A stretch of DNA of 51,818 bases from Nocardioides jensenii JCM 1364 = NBRC 14755 (lineage in GTDB: Bacteria > Actinomycetota > Actinomycetes > Propionibacteriales > Nocardioidaceae), in assembly GCF_001552535.1 (NCBI RefSeq), contig NZ_BCRJ01000070.1, positions 1-51,818 of the forward strand, given 5' to 3'. The position numbers were made by a program, and so were the translations under genes. Positions 41,824 through 48,956 of this stretch are shown here, piece by piece. Position 1 is the first letter of the stretch. Every line of letters begins with the position of its first letter. The notes under the pieces were generated by a model. That model was not told the DNA's origin, searched no databases, and saw only the letters and a list, made by a program, of their open reading frames with translations.

Positions 41824-42405
41824 ATGCACGATCTCGGAACCGCCACCCGCGCCATGGCCGAGGTCATCACGGGCATTCGTGACGACCAGCTCGGCGCACC
41901 GACCCCCTGCCCGGCGTACACGCTCGGCGACCTGCTGGAACACGTCGACGGGCTCACCTTGGCCTTCGCGATGGCCGCCCGCAAGGAGCTGCCGGCAAGC
42001 GACGGGCCCCCGCCGCCCGGCGACGCGACGCGGTTGGCCGGCGGGTGGCGCACTCGCATCCCGGAACAGCTCGACGCCCTGGCTCGGGCCTGGCGGGCAC
42101 CCGACGCGTGGACCGGTGACACCGCCGCAGGCGGCGTGCCGATGGACGGCGCGACCTGTGCCCTGGTGGCCACCAACGAGGTGGTCGTGCACGGCTGGGA
42201 CCTGGCCGTGGCCACCGGGCAGCGGCTCGTCGTTGACGCGGAGACGGTTGCCCCCGCGCTCGCCTTCGTCGGCTTCTTCTCCGGCCCCGGAACCGAGGAG
42301 ATGCGCGGCGACGCGTTCGGACCCGAGGTCGCGCCGCCGTCGGATGCCAGTGAGCTGGAACGATTGGTGGCGCTCAGCGGGCGGAACCCGCGCTGGCAGC
42401 CCTGA
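41824..42405 (+). CDS. DinB-like TIGR03086 family metal-binding protein
   Basis: 193 aa, four-helix bundle of the mycothiol-dependent maleylpyruvate isomerase type. Predicted metal ligands include H40 in LLEHVDGL and H123 in VVVHGWDLAVATG, the TIGR03086 hallmark; CPAYTLGDLL is the typical N-terminal motif. AGGAGGA precedes ATG 41824. Members probably bind a thiol such as mycothiol and have hydrolase or transferase roles that are mostly unassigned. Confidence 0.87.
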   Translation: MHDLGTATRAMAEVITGIRDDQLGAPTPCPAYTLGDLLEHVDGLTLAFAMAARKELPASDGPPPPGDATRLAGGWRTRIPEQLDALARAWRAPDAWTGDTAAGGVPMDGATCALVATNEVVVHGWDLAVATGQRLVVDAETVAPALAFVGFFSGPGTEEMRGDAFGPEVAPPSDASELERLVALSGRNPRWQP

Positions 42406-42447
42406 CGGGCGGACGGCGTACGACCGGGCGGCAGCCCTGAGGACAGG

Positions 42448-42984
42448 TCAGCCCAGGGCGTCGAGCACGTCCTGCGACTGGCGTTCGGCGGCCTCGGCCA
42501 GCTCTGCGGTCGGCTGGTCGGTGCCGTCGTAGGACGCGGCGTCCTTCGTCGTCCTCGAGGTGGTGCGCAGCAGGTCGGTGAAGGCAGTGACGAACGCGTC
42601 GCCGTCGAGCTCCTCGAGCCCGTGGATGTCGGCTTCGGTCGGCGCTCCCTCGAGCTCGGGTGCGTCGGCCTCGATGCCGTGGTCGATCCCGTGGTCGCGC
42701 ACGGTCACCGGGATCTCCTCGCCCGACTCCTCCAGCAGGTCGGCGGCGGTCTCGATGCGTGCCCCGGCGTCGGCGCGCGCCGTGTCGACGGTCGCGGAGA
42801 GGGGGCCGGGGAGCGGCTTGCCGAGGGAGACGTCGAGCAGGTTCAGCAGGGCCGCGTCACGGTGCATCAGCTCGGTCACGAAGGCGGCGTCGTCGACCGG
42901 TTCAGGTTCGGTGTCGGAGGACGAACAGGCGCCGAGGGCGAGGAGCACCAAGCCGGCGACCAGCGCCCCGAGTGCGCGGCTCAA
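42448..42984 (-). CDS. DUF305-like lipoprotein
   Basis: 178 aa. N-terminal signal and lipobox LGAC (C20), then a Ser/Asp/Glu/Pro linker and a helical domain (AAFVTELMHRDAALLNLLD...) that resembles DUF305-type ferritin-like proteins, but the usual paired His motif is reduced to HRD and GIDHGIEAD. The start codon is TTG, overlapping the pdxY stop as TTGA, so translation depends on pdxY. Confidence in the start is moderate because the signal peptide requires about this position. Function unknown. Confidence 0.65.
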   Translation of the reverse strand: MSRALGALVAGLVLLALGACSSSDTEPEPVDDAAFVTELMHRDAALLNLLDVSLGKPLPGPLSATVDTARADAGARIETAADLLEESGEEIPVTVRDHGIDHGIEADAPELEGAPTEADIHGLEELDGDAFVTAFTDLLRTTSRTTKDAASYDGTDQPTAELAEAAERQSQDVLDALG

Positions 42985-43832
42985 CGGACCCGGATGACGT
43001 CGAAGCGTGACTCGGCCTGCGCGATCGAGTCCTGCCCGGCCACGATCTGCAGCTCGCGCTCACCCGAGTCGATGGTCGCCTGCAGTACGCCGAGCACCGA
43101 CGTCGCGGTCGTGCCCAGGGCGTACGCCGGGTCGCCGGTGCTGCGCAGGTGCGCGGTGAACAGTGCGGCAGTGAGGTCGCCGGAGCCGTTGGCCTTCAGC
43201 GGGAGCCGCGGGGTCTGCACCAGCCACGCGCCGTCCTCGGTGGCGGCGAGCATCTCGATGGTGTCCTCGGGTGCGTCCGGCTGCTCGACGCTGGTGACCA
43301 GCACGGTCGAGGGGCCCATCGCGCGGGCGAGGTCGACCGAGGCCAACGTCTCCTCGAGGGAACGTGGCGAGGTGTCGGTGAGGAAGCCCAGCTCGAACTG
43401 GTTCGGCGTGATCAGGTCGGCGGCGGGCACGACCCGGTCGCGCAGCAATGGGGGGATCGCCGGGTTGACGAAGCAGCCGCTCTTCGCGTTGCCCATCACC
43501 GGGTCGCAGGCATAGATCGCGGCCGGGTTCGCCTTCTTCACCCGAGCCACGGCGTCCAGGATCACGTCGCCGATCTCCTCGCCGCCCTGGTAGCCCGAGA
43601 GCACCACGTCGACCTGGTCGAGCACCCCGCGCTCCTCGATGCCGGTGATCACCTCGCCTACGTCCTCGGCGGCGAGCATCGGTCCGCGCCAGGCGCCGTA
43701 CCCGGTGTGGTTGGAGAAGTGCACCGTGAACACCGGCCAGACCTCGTGGCCCAGGCGCTGGAGCGGGAAGACGGCGGCGGAGTTGCCGACGTGGCCGTAG
43801 GCGACCGAGGACTGGATGGAGAGGATGTTCAC
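42981..43832 (-). CDS. pdxY: Pyridoxal kinase
   Basis: 283 aa ribokinase-fold kinase that phosphorylates pyridoxal in the B6 salvage pathway. The substrate start is ILSIQSSVAYGHVGNSAAVF, the PdxY/PdxK signature; VLSGYQGGEEIG and DPVMGNAKSGCFVN follow, and the C-terminal KANGSGDLTAALF carries the anion hole and catalytic Asp. GTG 43832 is used because GGGAG lies upstream; the frame open to 43895 adds a non-homologous stretch. It is divergent from the GMC oxidoreductase. Confidence 0.93.
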   Translation of the reverse strand: MNILSIQSSVAYGHVGNSAAVFPLQRLGHEVWPVFTVHFSNHTGYGAWRGPMLAAEDVGEVITGIEERGVLDQVDVVLSGYQGGEEIGDVILDAVARVKKANPAAIYACDPVMGNAKSGCFVNPAIPPLLRDRVVPAADLITPNQFELGFLTDTSPRSLEETLASVDLARAMGPSTVLVTSVEQPDAPEDTIEMLAATEDGAWLVQTPRLPLKANGSGDLTAALFTAHLRSTGDPAYALGTTATSVLGVLQATIDSGERELQIVAGQDSIAQAESRFDVIRVR

Positions 43833-43922
43833 CCCGGCATTCTCCCACCCACCCGGATCCCGGAATCGGCGGCCGGCCAGGGTCGGCGTACTCAAGGTAC
43901 GGAAAGCCCTTCCGGGCGAAAC

Positions 43923-43936
43923 TAGAACTTGTTACA
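43923..43936. promoter_or_regulatory. KstR-type operator before the GMC/ALDH operon
   Basis: TAGAACTTGTTACA matches TNNAACNNGTTNNA exactly, the 14-bp motif of the mycobacterial cholesterol-catabolism repressor KstR. It overlaps a -10 candidate (TACAGT, 43933-43938), so binding would block transcription of the oxidoreductase operon. The gap 43833-43978 has no other element I recognise. Consensus is from literature knowledge; regulation is inferred. Confidence 0.6.
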
Positions 43937-43978
43937 GTCGGCTGTCGGGCGAGATCGAACACATGAGGGTGGACAACG

Positions 43979-45616
43979 ATGGCCAAGCCGATCACAGTCA
44001 ACGAAGCCGAGTACGTCGTGGTCGGTGCGGGCAGCGCCGGGTGCGCGGTGGCCGGCCGGCTCGCGGACGCCGGGCACAGTGTCGTGCTCCTGGAGGCCGG
44101 CGGCTCAGACACGTCGATGATGTTCAAGAAGCCCGGCATGATCACGATGATCCACGCCGAGCCGAAGCTGAAGGCGAAGTTCGACTGGGGCTACTACAAC
44201 GCCCCGCAGCCGCACCTGAACAACCGCACGATCCCGGCCACCCGCGGCAAGCTGATGGGCGGCTCGAGCTCGGTCAACGGGATGATCTTCGTGCGCGGCA
44301 ACCGCGCCGACTTCGACTCCTGGGCCGACGAGGGGAACAAGGGCTGGTCGTACGACGACGTGCTCGAGACCTACAAGAAGCTGGAGGACTGGGAGGGCGG
44401 CGCCGACGACTACCGCGGCGCCGGCGGGCCGGTCCGGGTGATCGAGAACCATGACATCACCGATGCCGCGAAGACGTTCGTGCAGGCCGGCGAGGCCGCC
44501 CTCGGCGTGGCCAGCACTCCCGACTACAACGGGGCCGAGCAGTCGGGCATGCACGTGATCCAGGAGTCGACCCGCGACGGCGTCCGGTTCTCCGCGTCGC
44601 GCGCCTACATCACCAGCAACACCTCGCCGGGCCTCTCGGTGCAGACCGGGGTGACGGTTGCCCGGGTGGTCATCGAGGCCGGTCGGGCGATCGGGGTCGA
44701 GGTGATCGAGGGCCACACCCGGGGGACGGCGACCCGGCGCACGGTCCGGGCCACGAAGGAGGTCATCGTCAGCGCCGGCGCGTTCGGCTCGCCGCAGATC
44801 CTCCAGCTCTCCGGCATCGGCCCGGCCGCGCACCTCGCCGGCCTCGGCATCCAGGTGCACGCCGACCTCCCCGTGGGCGACAACCTGCACGACCACCTCT
44901 TCGTGCCGACCACCTGGCATGTCACCAACTCGCCGCACAAGGGCAACGCCTTCTACTTCGGCAAGGGCATCGTCAAGGACAGGCTCAAGCCCGGCAGGAC
45001 GTTCATGGCCCACTCGGTCTTCGAGTCCGGTGCGTTCGTGAGCACCTCGCTGGCCGAGGGTGGCCCCGACATGCAGCTGCTGGCGCTGCCGTGGTCCTAC
45101 CCCGCGCCCAACCAGGACGCGCCGGTGCGGATGAAGCCCGACCAGCGCACCTCGTGGAGTGTCTTCTCCACACTGATCCAGCCCAAGTCGCGCGGCACGG
45201 TGCGCCTGGCCAGCACCGACCCGCTGGCGGCACCGATCATCGACCCGCAGTTCCTGGCCGAGCCCGACGACCTCAAGGTGCTGGTCGAGGGGCTGGGGAT
45301 GATCCGCGAGATCATGGGCCACGGCTCGATCGCCTCCACGGTGAAGGGCGAGTACGAGCCCGGGCCGGCGTACGACGGGCAGCGGCTGGTCGACGAGGTG
45401 TTGAACCGGGCCACGACCGTCTATCACCCGGTCGGCTCGTGCCGGATGGGTGTCGACGACCGGGCCGTGGTCGACCCCGAGCTGAAGGTCGTCGGCATCG
45501 ACGGACTGCGCGTTGCCGACGCCTCGATCATGCCGACCATCATCCGTGGCAACACGAACGCACCGTCGATCATGATCGGTGAGAAGGCCGCCGAACTCAT
45601 CCTCCAGGGAGCCTGA
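43979..45616 (+). CDS. GMC family FAD-dependent oxidoreductase (choline-dehydrogenase-like)
   Basis: 545 aa. FAD-binding motif VVVGAGSAGCAVAGRLAD near residue 14, the GMC signature ATRGKLMGGSSSVNGMIFVR, the second signature GAFGSPQILQLSGIGP, and the catalytic pair H483 (YHPVGSCRMG) and N527 (NTNAPSIMIG). It would oxidise an alcohol to the aldehyde that the adjacent dehydrogenase takes to the acid. The substrate could be choline, a polyol or a steroid-ring or side-chain alcohol; the KstR-like operator favours the last. No signal peptide. GAGGGTGG precedes ATG. Confidence 0.92.
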   Translation: MAKPITVNEAEYVVVGAGSAGCAVAGRLADAGHSVVLLEAGGSDTSMMFKKPGMITMIHAEPKLKAKFDWGYYNAPQPHLNNRTIPATRGKLMGGSSSVNGMIFVRGNRADFDSWADEGNKGWSYDDVLETYKKLEDWEGGADDYRGAGGPVRVIENHDITDAAKTFVQAGEAALGVASTPDYNGAEQSGMHVIQESTRDGVRFSASRAYITSNTSPGLSVQTGVTVARVVIEAGRAIGVEVIEGHTRGTATRRTVRATKEVIVSAGAFGSPQILQLSGIGPAAHLAGLGIQVHADLPVGDNLHDHLFVPTTWHVTNSPHKGNAFYFGKGIVKDRLKPGRTFMAHSVFESGAFVSTSLAEGGPDMQLLALPWSYPAPNQDAPVRMKPDQRTSWSVFSTLIQPKSRGTVRLASTDPLAAPIIDPQFLAEPDDLKVLVEGLGMIREIMGHGSIASTVKGEYEPGPAYDGQRLVDEVLNRATTVYHPVGSCRMGVDDRAVVDPELKVVGIDGLRVADASIMPTIIRGNTNAPSIMIGEKAAELILQGA

Positions 45617-45618
45617 CC

Positions 45619-47178
45619 ATGTCGCTTGCCCGCCCGGCGTCCATCACCGACGCGTTCCTGAACGAGCTCGTCGCGCGCGTGCCCTCGACCTCCGGCGGGT
45701 CGTGGAAGCTGACCGAGGTCTACTCCGGCGAGGTGCTGGTCGAGCTGCCGCAGTCCACGCCGGCCGACATCGCGGCGGCCTTCGAGGCCTCCCGCAGGGC
45801 CCAGGTCGAGTGGTCGCAGTGGCCGCTGAAGAAGCGGCTGCGCGTCTTCCGCAGGTTCCACTCACTCGTGCTCTCGCGCAACGAGGCCATCGTCGACCTG
45901 ATCCAGGTCGAGAGCGGCAAGGCCCGCCGGATGGCCTTCGAGGAGACCCTCGACATCCCGATGGTGGCCGGCTACTACCTCAAGCGCGCCGCGAAGCTGT
46001 TGGCGCCGAAGAAGCACGCGGGCCCGGTGCCGGTCGTGTCGTCCTCCCTCGAGGTGCGCCAGCCCAAGGGCGTTGTCGGCATCATCGCGCCGTGGAACTT
46101 CCCGTTCGCCACCGGCATCTCCGACGCCATCCCGGCGCTGATCGCCGGCAACGGCGTGGTGGTCAAGCCCGACAACAAGACCGCGCTCTCGCCGCTGTAC
46201 GGCGTGCAGCTGCTCGAGGAGGCCGGGCTGCCGCGCGGTCTCTTCCAGGTGGTGTGCGGTGAAGGTCCCGACGTCGGGCCGACGCTGATCGACAACGCCA
46301 ACTACGTGATGTTCACCGGCTCCACGGCCACCGGCCGCACGATCGGCGAGCGGGCCGGCCGCAACCTGATCGGCTGCTGCCTCGAGCTCGGTGGCAAGAA
46401 CCCGATGATCGTGCTGCCCGACGCCAACCTCGACGATGTGGTCAAGGGTGCACTGTTCGGTGCATTCGGAAACACCGGCCAGATCTGCATGCACATCGAG
46501 CGGATGTATGTGCACGACTCGATCTATGACGACTTCCGGGCCCGGTTCGTGGCCGCCACGGAGAAGCTGCGGGTGCGGGCGTCGTACGACTTCGAGGCGG
46601 AGGTGGGCTCGCTGGTCTCGGTGGACCACAAGAACCGGGTCGCCTCCCACGTGGAGGACGCGGTCGCCAAGGGCGCTGTCGTGCTGACCGGTGGGCGCGA
46701 GCTGCCGGAGGTGGGGCCGGCGTTCTACGCACCGACGATCCTCGAGGGCGTCACCAAGGACATGCTGGCCGGGGTCGGGGAGACCTTCGGCCCGGTCGTG
46801 GCGCTGCACCGCTACACCTCGGAGAACGAGGCGGTCGCGCTGGCCAACGACACCGACTACGGCCTGAACGCGTCGGTGTGGGGCGGTGATCTCGACCACG
46901 CGATCAGTGTCGGTCGCCGGATCCACTCCGGCAACGTCAACATCAACGACATCCTCGCGACGGCGTACGCCTCGAAGGGCACGCCCTCAGGCGGCGTCAA
47001 GCAGTCGGGCGTCGGTGCCCGTCACGGCGACCAGGGGCTGCTGAAGTACACCGACGTGCAGAACGTCGGCATCCTGCGCAAGCAGGTGATGGGCGCGCCC
47101 GAGGGCATCCCGTTCGAGAAGAACGTCGAGCAGCAGATCAAGGGCCTGGCCATCATGCGCAGGCTCGGCATCCGCTAG
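45619..47178 (+). CDS. Aldehyde dehydrogenase (GabD2-like)
   Basis: 519 aa NAD(P)-dependent enzyme. The catalytic cysteine is C290 in TGQICMHIE, the general base E256 in LELGGKNP, and the oxyanion Asn lies in APWNFPF. VMFTGSTATGRTIGE is the cofactor loop. Pattern and length are closest to succinate-semialdehyde dehydrogenases of the mycobacterial GabD2 type, but many such proteins act on other aldehydes. It starts 2 bases after the GMC stop and clearly forms an alcohol-to-acid pair with it. The C-terminal tail EQQIKGLAIMRRLGIR is longer than typical. Confidence 0.92.
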   Translation: MSLARPASITDAFLNELVARVPSTSGGSWKLTEVYSGEVLVELPQSTPADIAAAFEASRRAQVEWSQWPLKKRLRVFRRFHSLVLSRNEAIVDLIQVESGKARRMAFEETLDIPMVAGYYLKRAAKLLAPKKHAGPVPVVSSSLEVRQPKGVVGIIAPWNFPFATGISDAIPALIAGNGVVVKPDNKTALSPLYGVQLLEEAGLPRGLFQVVCGEGPDVGPTLIDNANYVMFTGSTATGRTIGERAGRNLIGCCLELGGKNPMIVLPDANLDDVVKGALFGAFGNTGQICMHIERMYVHDSIYDDFRARFVAATEKLRVRASYDFEAEVGSLVSVDHKNRVASHVEDAVAKGAVVLTGGRELPEVGPAFYAPTILEGVTKDMLAGVGETFGPVVALHRYTSENEAVALANDTDYGLNASVWGGDLDHAISVGRRIHSGNVNINDILATAYASKGTPSGGVKQSGVGARHGDQGLLKYTDVQNVGILRKQVMGAPEGIPFEKNVEQQIKGLAIMRRLGIR

Positions 47179-47179
47179 C

Positions 47180-47243
47180 CACGAGTGGTGCGTTCTGGTG
47201 CCGCGAGTTGTTGGTTTTCGCCCGTCGAGTTGTTGGTTCTCGC
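47180..47243. repeat. 22-bp tandem repeat, two clear copies and one degenerate
   Basis: CGAGTTGTTGGTTTTCGC (47204-47221) and CGAGTTGTTGGTTCTCGC (47226-47243) are 22 bases apart; a degraded copy, CACGAGTGGTGCGTTCT, lies at about 47180-47196. They fill the gap between two converging genes. Similar CGAGTTGACGG words occur twice after the nitrate reductase partner (about 24040 and 24069). Confidence 0.7.
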
Positions 47244-47248
47244 GCCGG

Positions 47249-48028
47249 TCAGGCCATCTCGAACGAGCGCTTCGACAAGCCCATCCAGTAGCCGTCGATC
47301 TTCTTGTCCCGCGGGTCGTCGGCCCTGCGGCTGGCGCCCAGCGAGATGAACAGCGGGATGTAGTGCTCGACGGTCGGGTGCGCGTAGGGCATGCCCGGCG
47401 CCTTCGACTTGTACGCCGCCAGCTCGTCGATGTCGCCACGTGAGAGGGCCTCGGCCGCCCAGAGGTCGAAGTCCTTGGACCATCCGGGTGCGGCGGCCTC
47501 GATCGACCAGTCCTTGAGGAACGGCAGGCCGTGGGTCAGGAAGCCGGATCCGATGATCATCACGCCCTCGTCCCTCAGCGGGCGCAGGCGCTCGCCGAGC
47601 TTGATCAGCTTGTAGGGGTCCTCGGTGGGCAGTGACATCTGCAGGACCGGGATGTCGGCGTCGGGGTACATGATCTTCAGTGGCACCCAGGCCCCGTGGT
47701 CGAGTCCGCGGCTGCGGTGCTGGTGCACCGGCTCGCCGTCCGGCATCATCGCGGCGACCCGCTGGGCGAGCGCGCTGGCATCCGGCGTCTGGTAGGTCAT
47801 TTGGTAGTACTTCGGCGCGAATCCGCCGAAGTCGTAGACCAACGGCACGTTGGAGGCGCTCAGGCTGACCGGCGCGGACTCCCAGTGCGCGCTGACGATC
47901 AGGATCGCCTTGGGTCGTGGCAGCTCCTTCGCCCAGGCCGCGAGCTGGCCCGACCAGACGGGGTCGTCCAGGAGTGGGGGAGCGCCGTGCCCGATGTAGA
48001 GAGCCGGCATCGTCGTCGTGGTGTCCAT
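47249..48028 (-). CDS. DODA-type (LigB superfamily) extradiol dioxygenase
   Basis: 259 aa. The likely iron/zinc ligands are H14 (YIGHGAPPLL), H48 (IVSAHWES) and a histidine in HPTVEHYIPL; H111 in GLDHGAW is the usual acid-base residue. This subgroup (YgiD-like) opens catecholic rings such as DOPA, or has an unknown substrate. GGAG precedes ATG. An AT-rich palindrome overlaps its promoter. It is divergent from ung across repeat C and converges with the aldehyde dehydrogenase gene. Confidence 0.9.
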   Translation of the reverse strand: MDTTTTMPALYIGHGAPPLLDDPVWSGQLAAWAKELPRPKAILIVSAHWESAPVSLSASNVPLVYDFGGFAPKYYQMTYQTPDASALAQRVAAMMPDGEPVHQHRSRGLDHGAWVPLKIMYPDADIPVLQMSLPTEDPYKLIKLGERLRPLRDEGVMIIGSGFLTHGLPFLKDWSIEAAAPGWSKDFDLWAAEALSRGDIDELAAYKSKAPGMPYAHPTVEHYIPLFISLGASRRADDPRDKKIDGYWMGLSKRSFEMA

Positions 48029-48040
48029 GTCTCCTACAAT

Positions 48041-48056
48041 AGTTTAACCTTCAACT
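48041..48056 (-). promoter_or_regulatory. AT-rich operator-like palindrome before the dioxygenase
   Basis: On the minus strand AGTTGA, 4 bases, TAAACT is an imperfect dyad (one mismatch) in the only AT-rich patch of the neighbourhood, and TAAACT could itself be the -10 box. MarR-type regulators bind sites of this size, but no such gene is nearby. Confidence 0.45.
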
Positions 48057-48073
48057 TTATTCCACCCTTTCTT

Positions 48074-48159
48074 GGATACTCCCTGACGTTCGGACCCCCC
48101 GGGAGGGTCCGAACGTCAGGGAGTATCGCGCCTCTGGGGTCCGAACGTCAGGGAGTATC
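48074..48159. repeat. Dispersed palindromic repeat, three-arm copy C
   Basis: Left arm 48074-48097 (GGATACTCCCTGACGTTC at its start), right arm 48105-48127 and a direct third arm 48136-48159, all sharing GAACGTCAGGGAGTATC. The inverted pair is perfect over 23 bases with a loop of about 9 bases; the second and third arms end exactly 32 bases apart, as in copy B. It fills the space between the divergent dioxygenase and ung genes and ends 4 bases before the ung -10 box. Confidence 0.93.
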
Positions 48160-48163
48160 TCGG

Positions 48164-48176
48164 TAGGGTCGCGAGC
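48164..48176 (+). promoter_or_regulatory. Putative leaderless promoter of ung
   Basis: TAGGGT (48164-48169) lies 7 bases before ATG 48177, with no Shine-Dalgarno sequence. Its -35 region would fall inside the third arm of repeat C. Confidence 0.55.
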
Positions 48177-48881
48177 ATGAGTGCGCTGCAGGGACTGGTC
48201 GAGAAGGGGCTCGTGGCCGAGGACTGGGCCACGGCACTCTCCCCGGTCGATGACCAGATCGGCGCGATGGGGAGGTTTCTGCGCGAGGAGCTGGCCGCCG
48301 GTCGCCCCTACCTGCCGCACGGCGACCACGTGCTCCGCGCGTTCCAGCGCCCGCTCGCCGACGTACGCGTGCTGATCGTCGGCCAGGACCCCTATCCCAC
48401 GCCGGGTCACCCGATCGGGCTGAGCTTCGCGGTCGCTCCCGACGTACGGCCGATCCCGCGCAGCCTGGCCAACATCTACCAGGAGCTGCAGACCGACCTG
48501 GGCCACGAGCCCGCCGCGCACGGCGACCTCACCGCGTGGTCCGACCAGGGCGTCATGCTGCTGAACCGAGTGCTGACCGTGCGCCCCGGGGAGGCCGCGT
48601 CGCACCGCGGGCGCGGGTGGGAGGCGGTCACCGAGTGCGCGATCCAGGCGGTGGTACGCCGGGGAGGGCCGCTGGCCGCGATCCTCTGGGGCCGTGACGC
48701 GCAGTCGCTGAAGCCCATGCTCGGTGCCGTCCCGTGGGTGGAGTCGGCGCACCCTTCACCCTTGTCGGCACGGCGCGGCTTCTTCGGATCCCGGCCGTTC
48801 AGCCGGGTCAACCGGATGCTCGAGGAGCAAGGTGGCCGGGCGGTGGACTGGAGGTTGCCGCAGGCCGCTGCGGCGATGTGA
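48177..48881 (+). CDS. ung: Uracil-DNA glycosylase family 1
   Basis: 234 aa base-excision repair enzyme removing uracil from DNA. Water-activating D71 is in [17 protein letters not shown], the segment typical of family 1 in actinobacteria, and H192 is in [14 protein letters not shown], the leucine-loop motif. A Phe-stacking residue is in LSFAVAP. Sequence is complete, and the C-terminus [11 protein letters not shown] is shorter than in E. coli. Nothing suggests a phage origin. Confidence 0.95.
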   Translation: MSALQGLVEKGLVAEDWATALSPVDDQIGAMGRFLREELAAGRPYLPHGDHVLRAFQRPLADVRVLIVGQDPYPTPGHPIGLSFAVAPDVRPIPRSLANIYQELQTDLGHEPAAHGDLTAWSDQGVMLLNRVLTVRPGEAASHRGRGWEAVTECAIQAVVRRGGPLAAILWGRDAQSLKPMLGAVPWVESAHPSPLSARRGFFGSRPFSRVNRMLEEQGGRAVDWRLPQAAAAM

Positions 48882-48956
48882 CTCGTTCGTAACGTCCAAC
48901 CCGTGGCAGCCTGCGGACGTGCACACTGTGCGCCACCGTCACCAGGGAGGTCTGCG

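Noticed and set aside
48882..48956. A frameshift in the carboxylase because no complete frame ends in the window
   Set aside because: From TTG 48957 the frame stays open through 954 codons to the last base; it is simply truncated.
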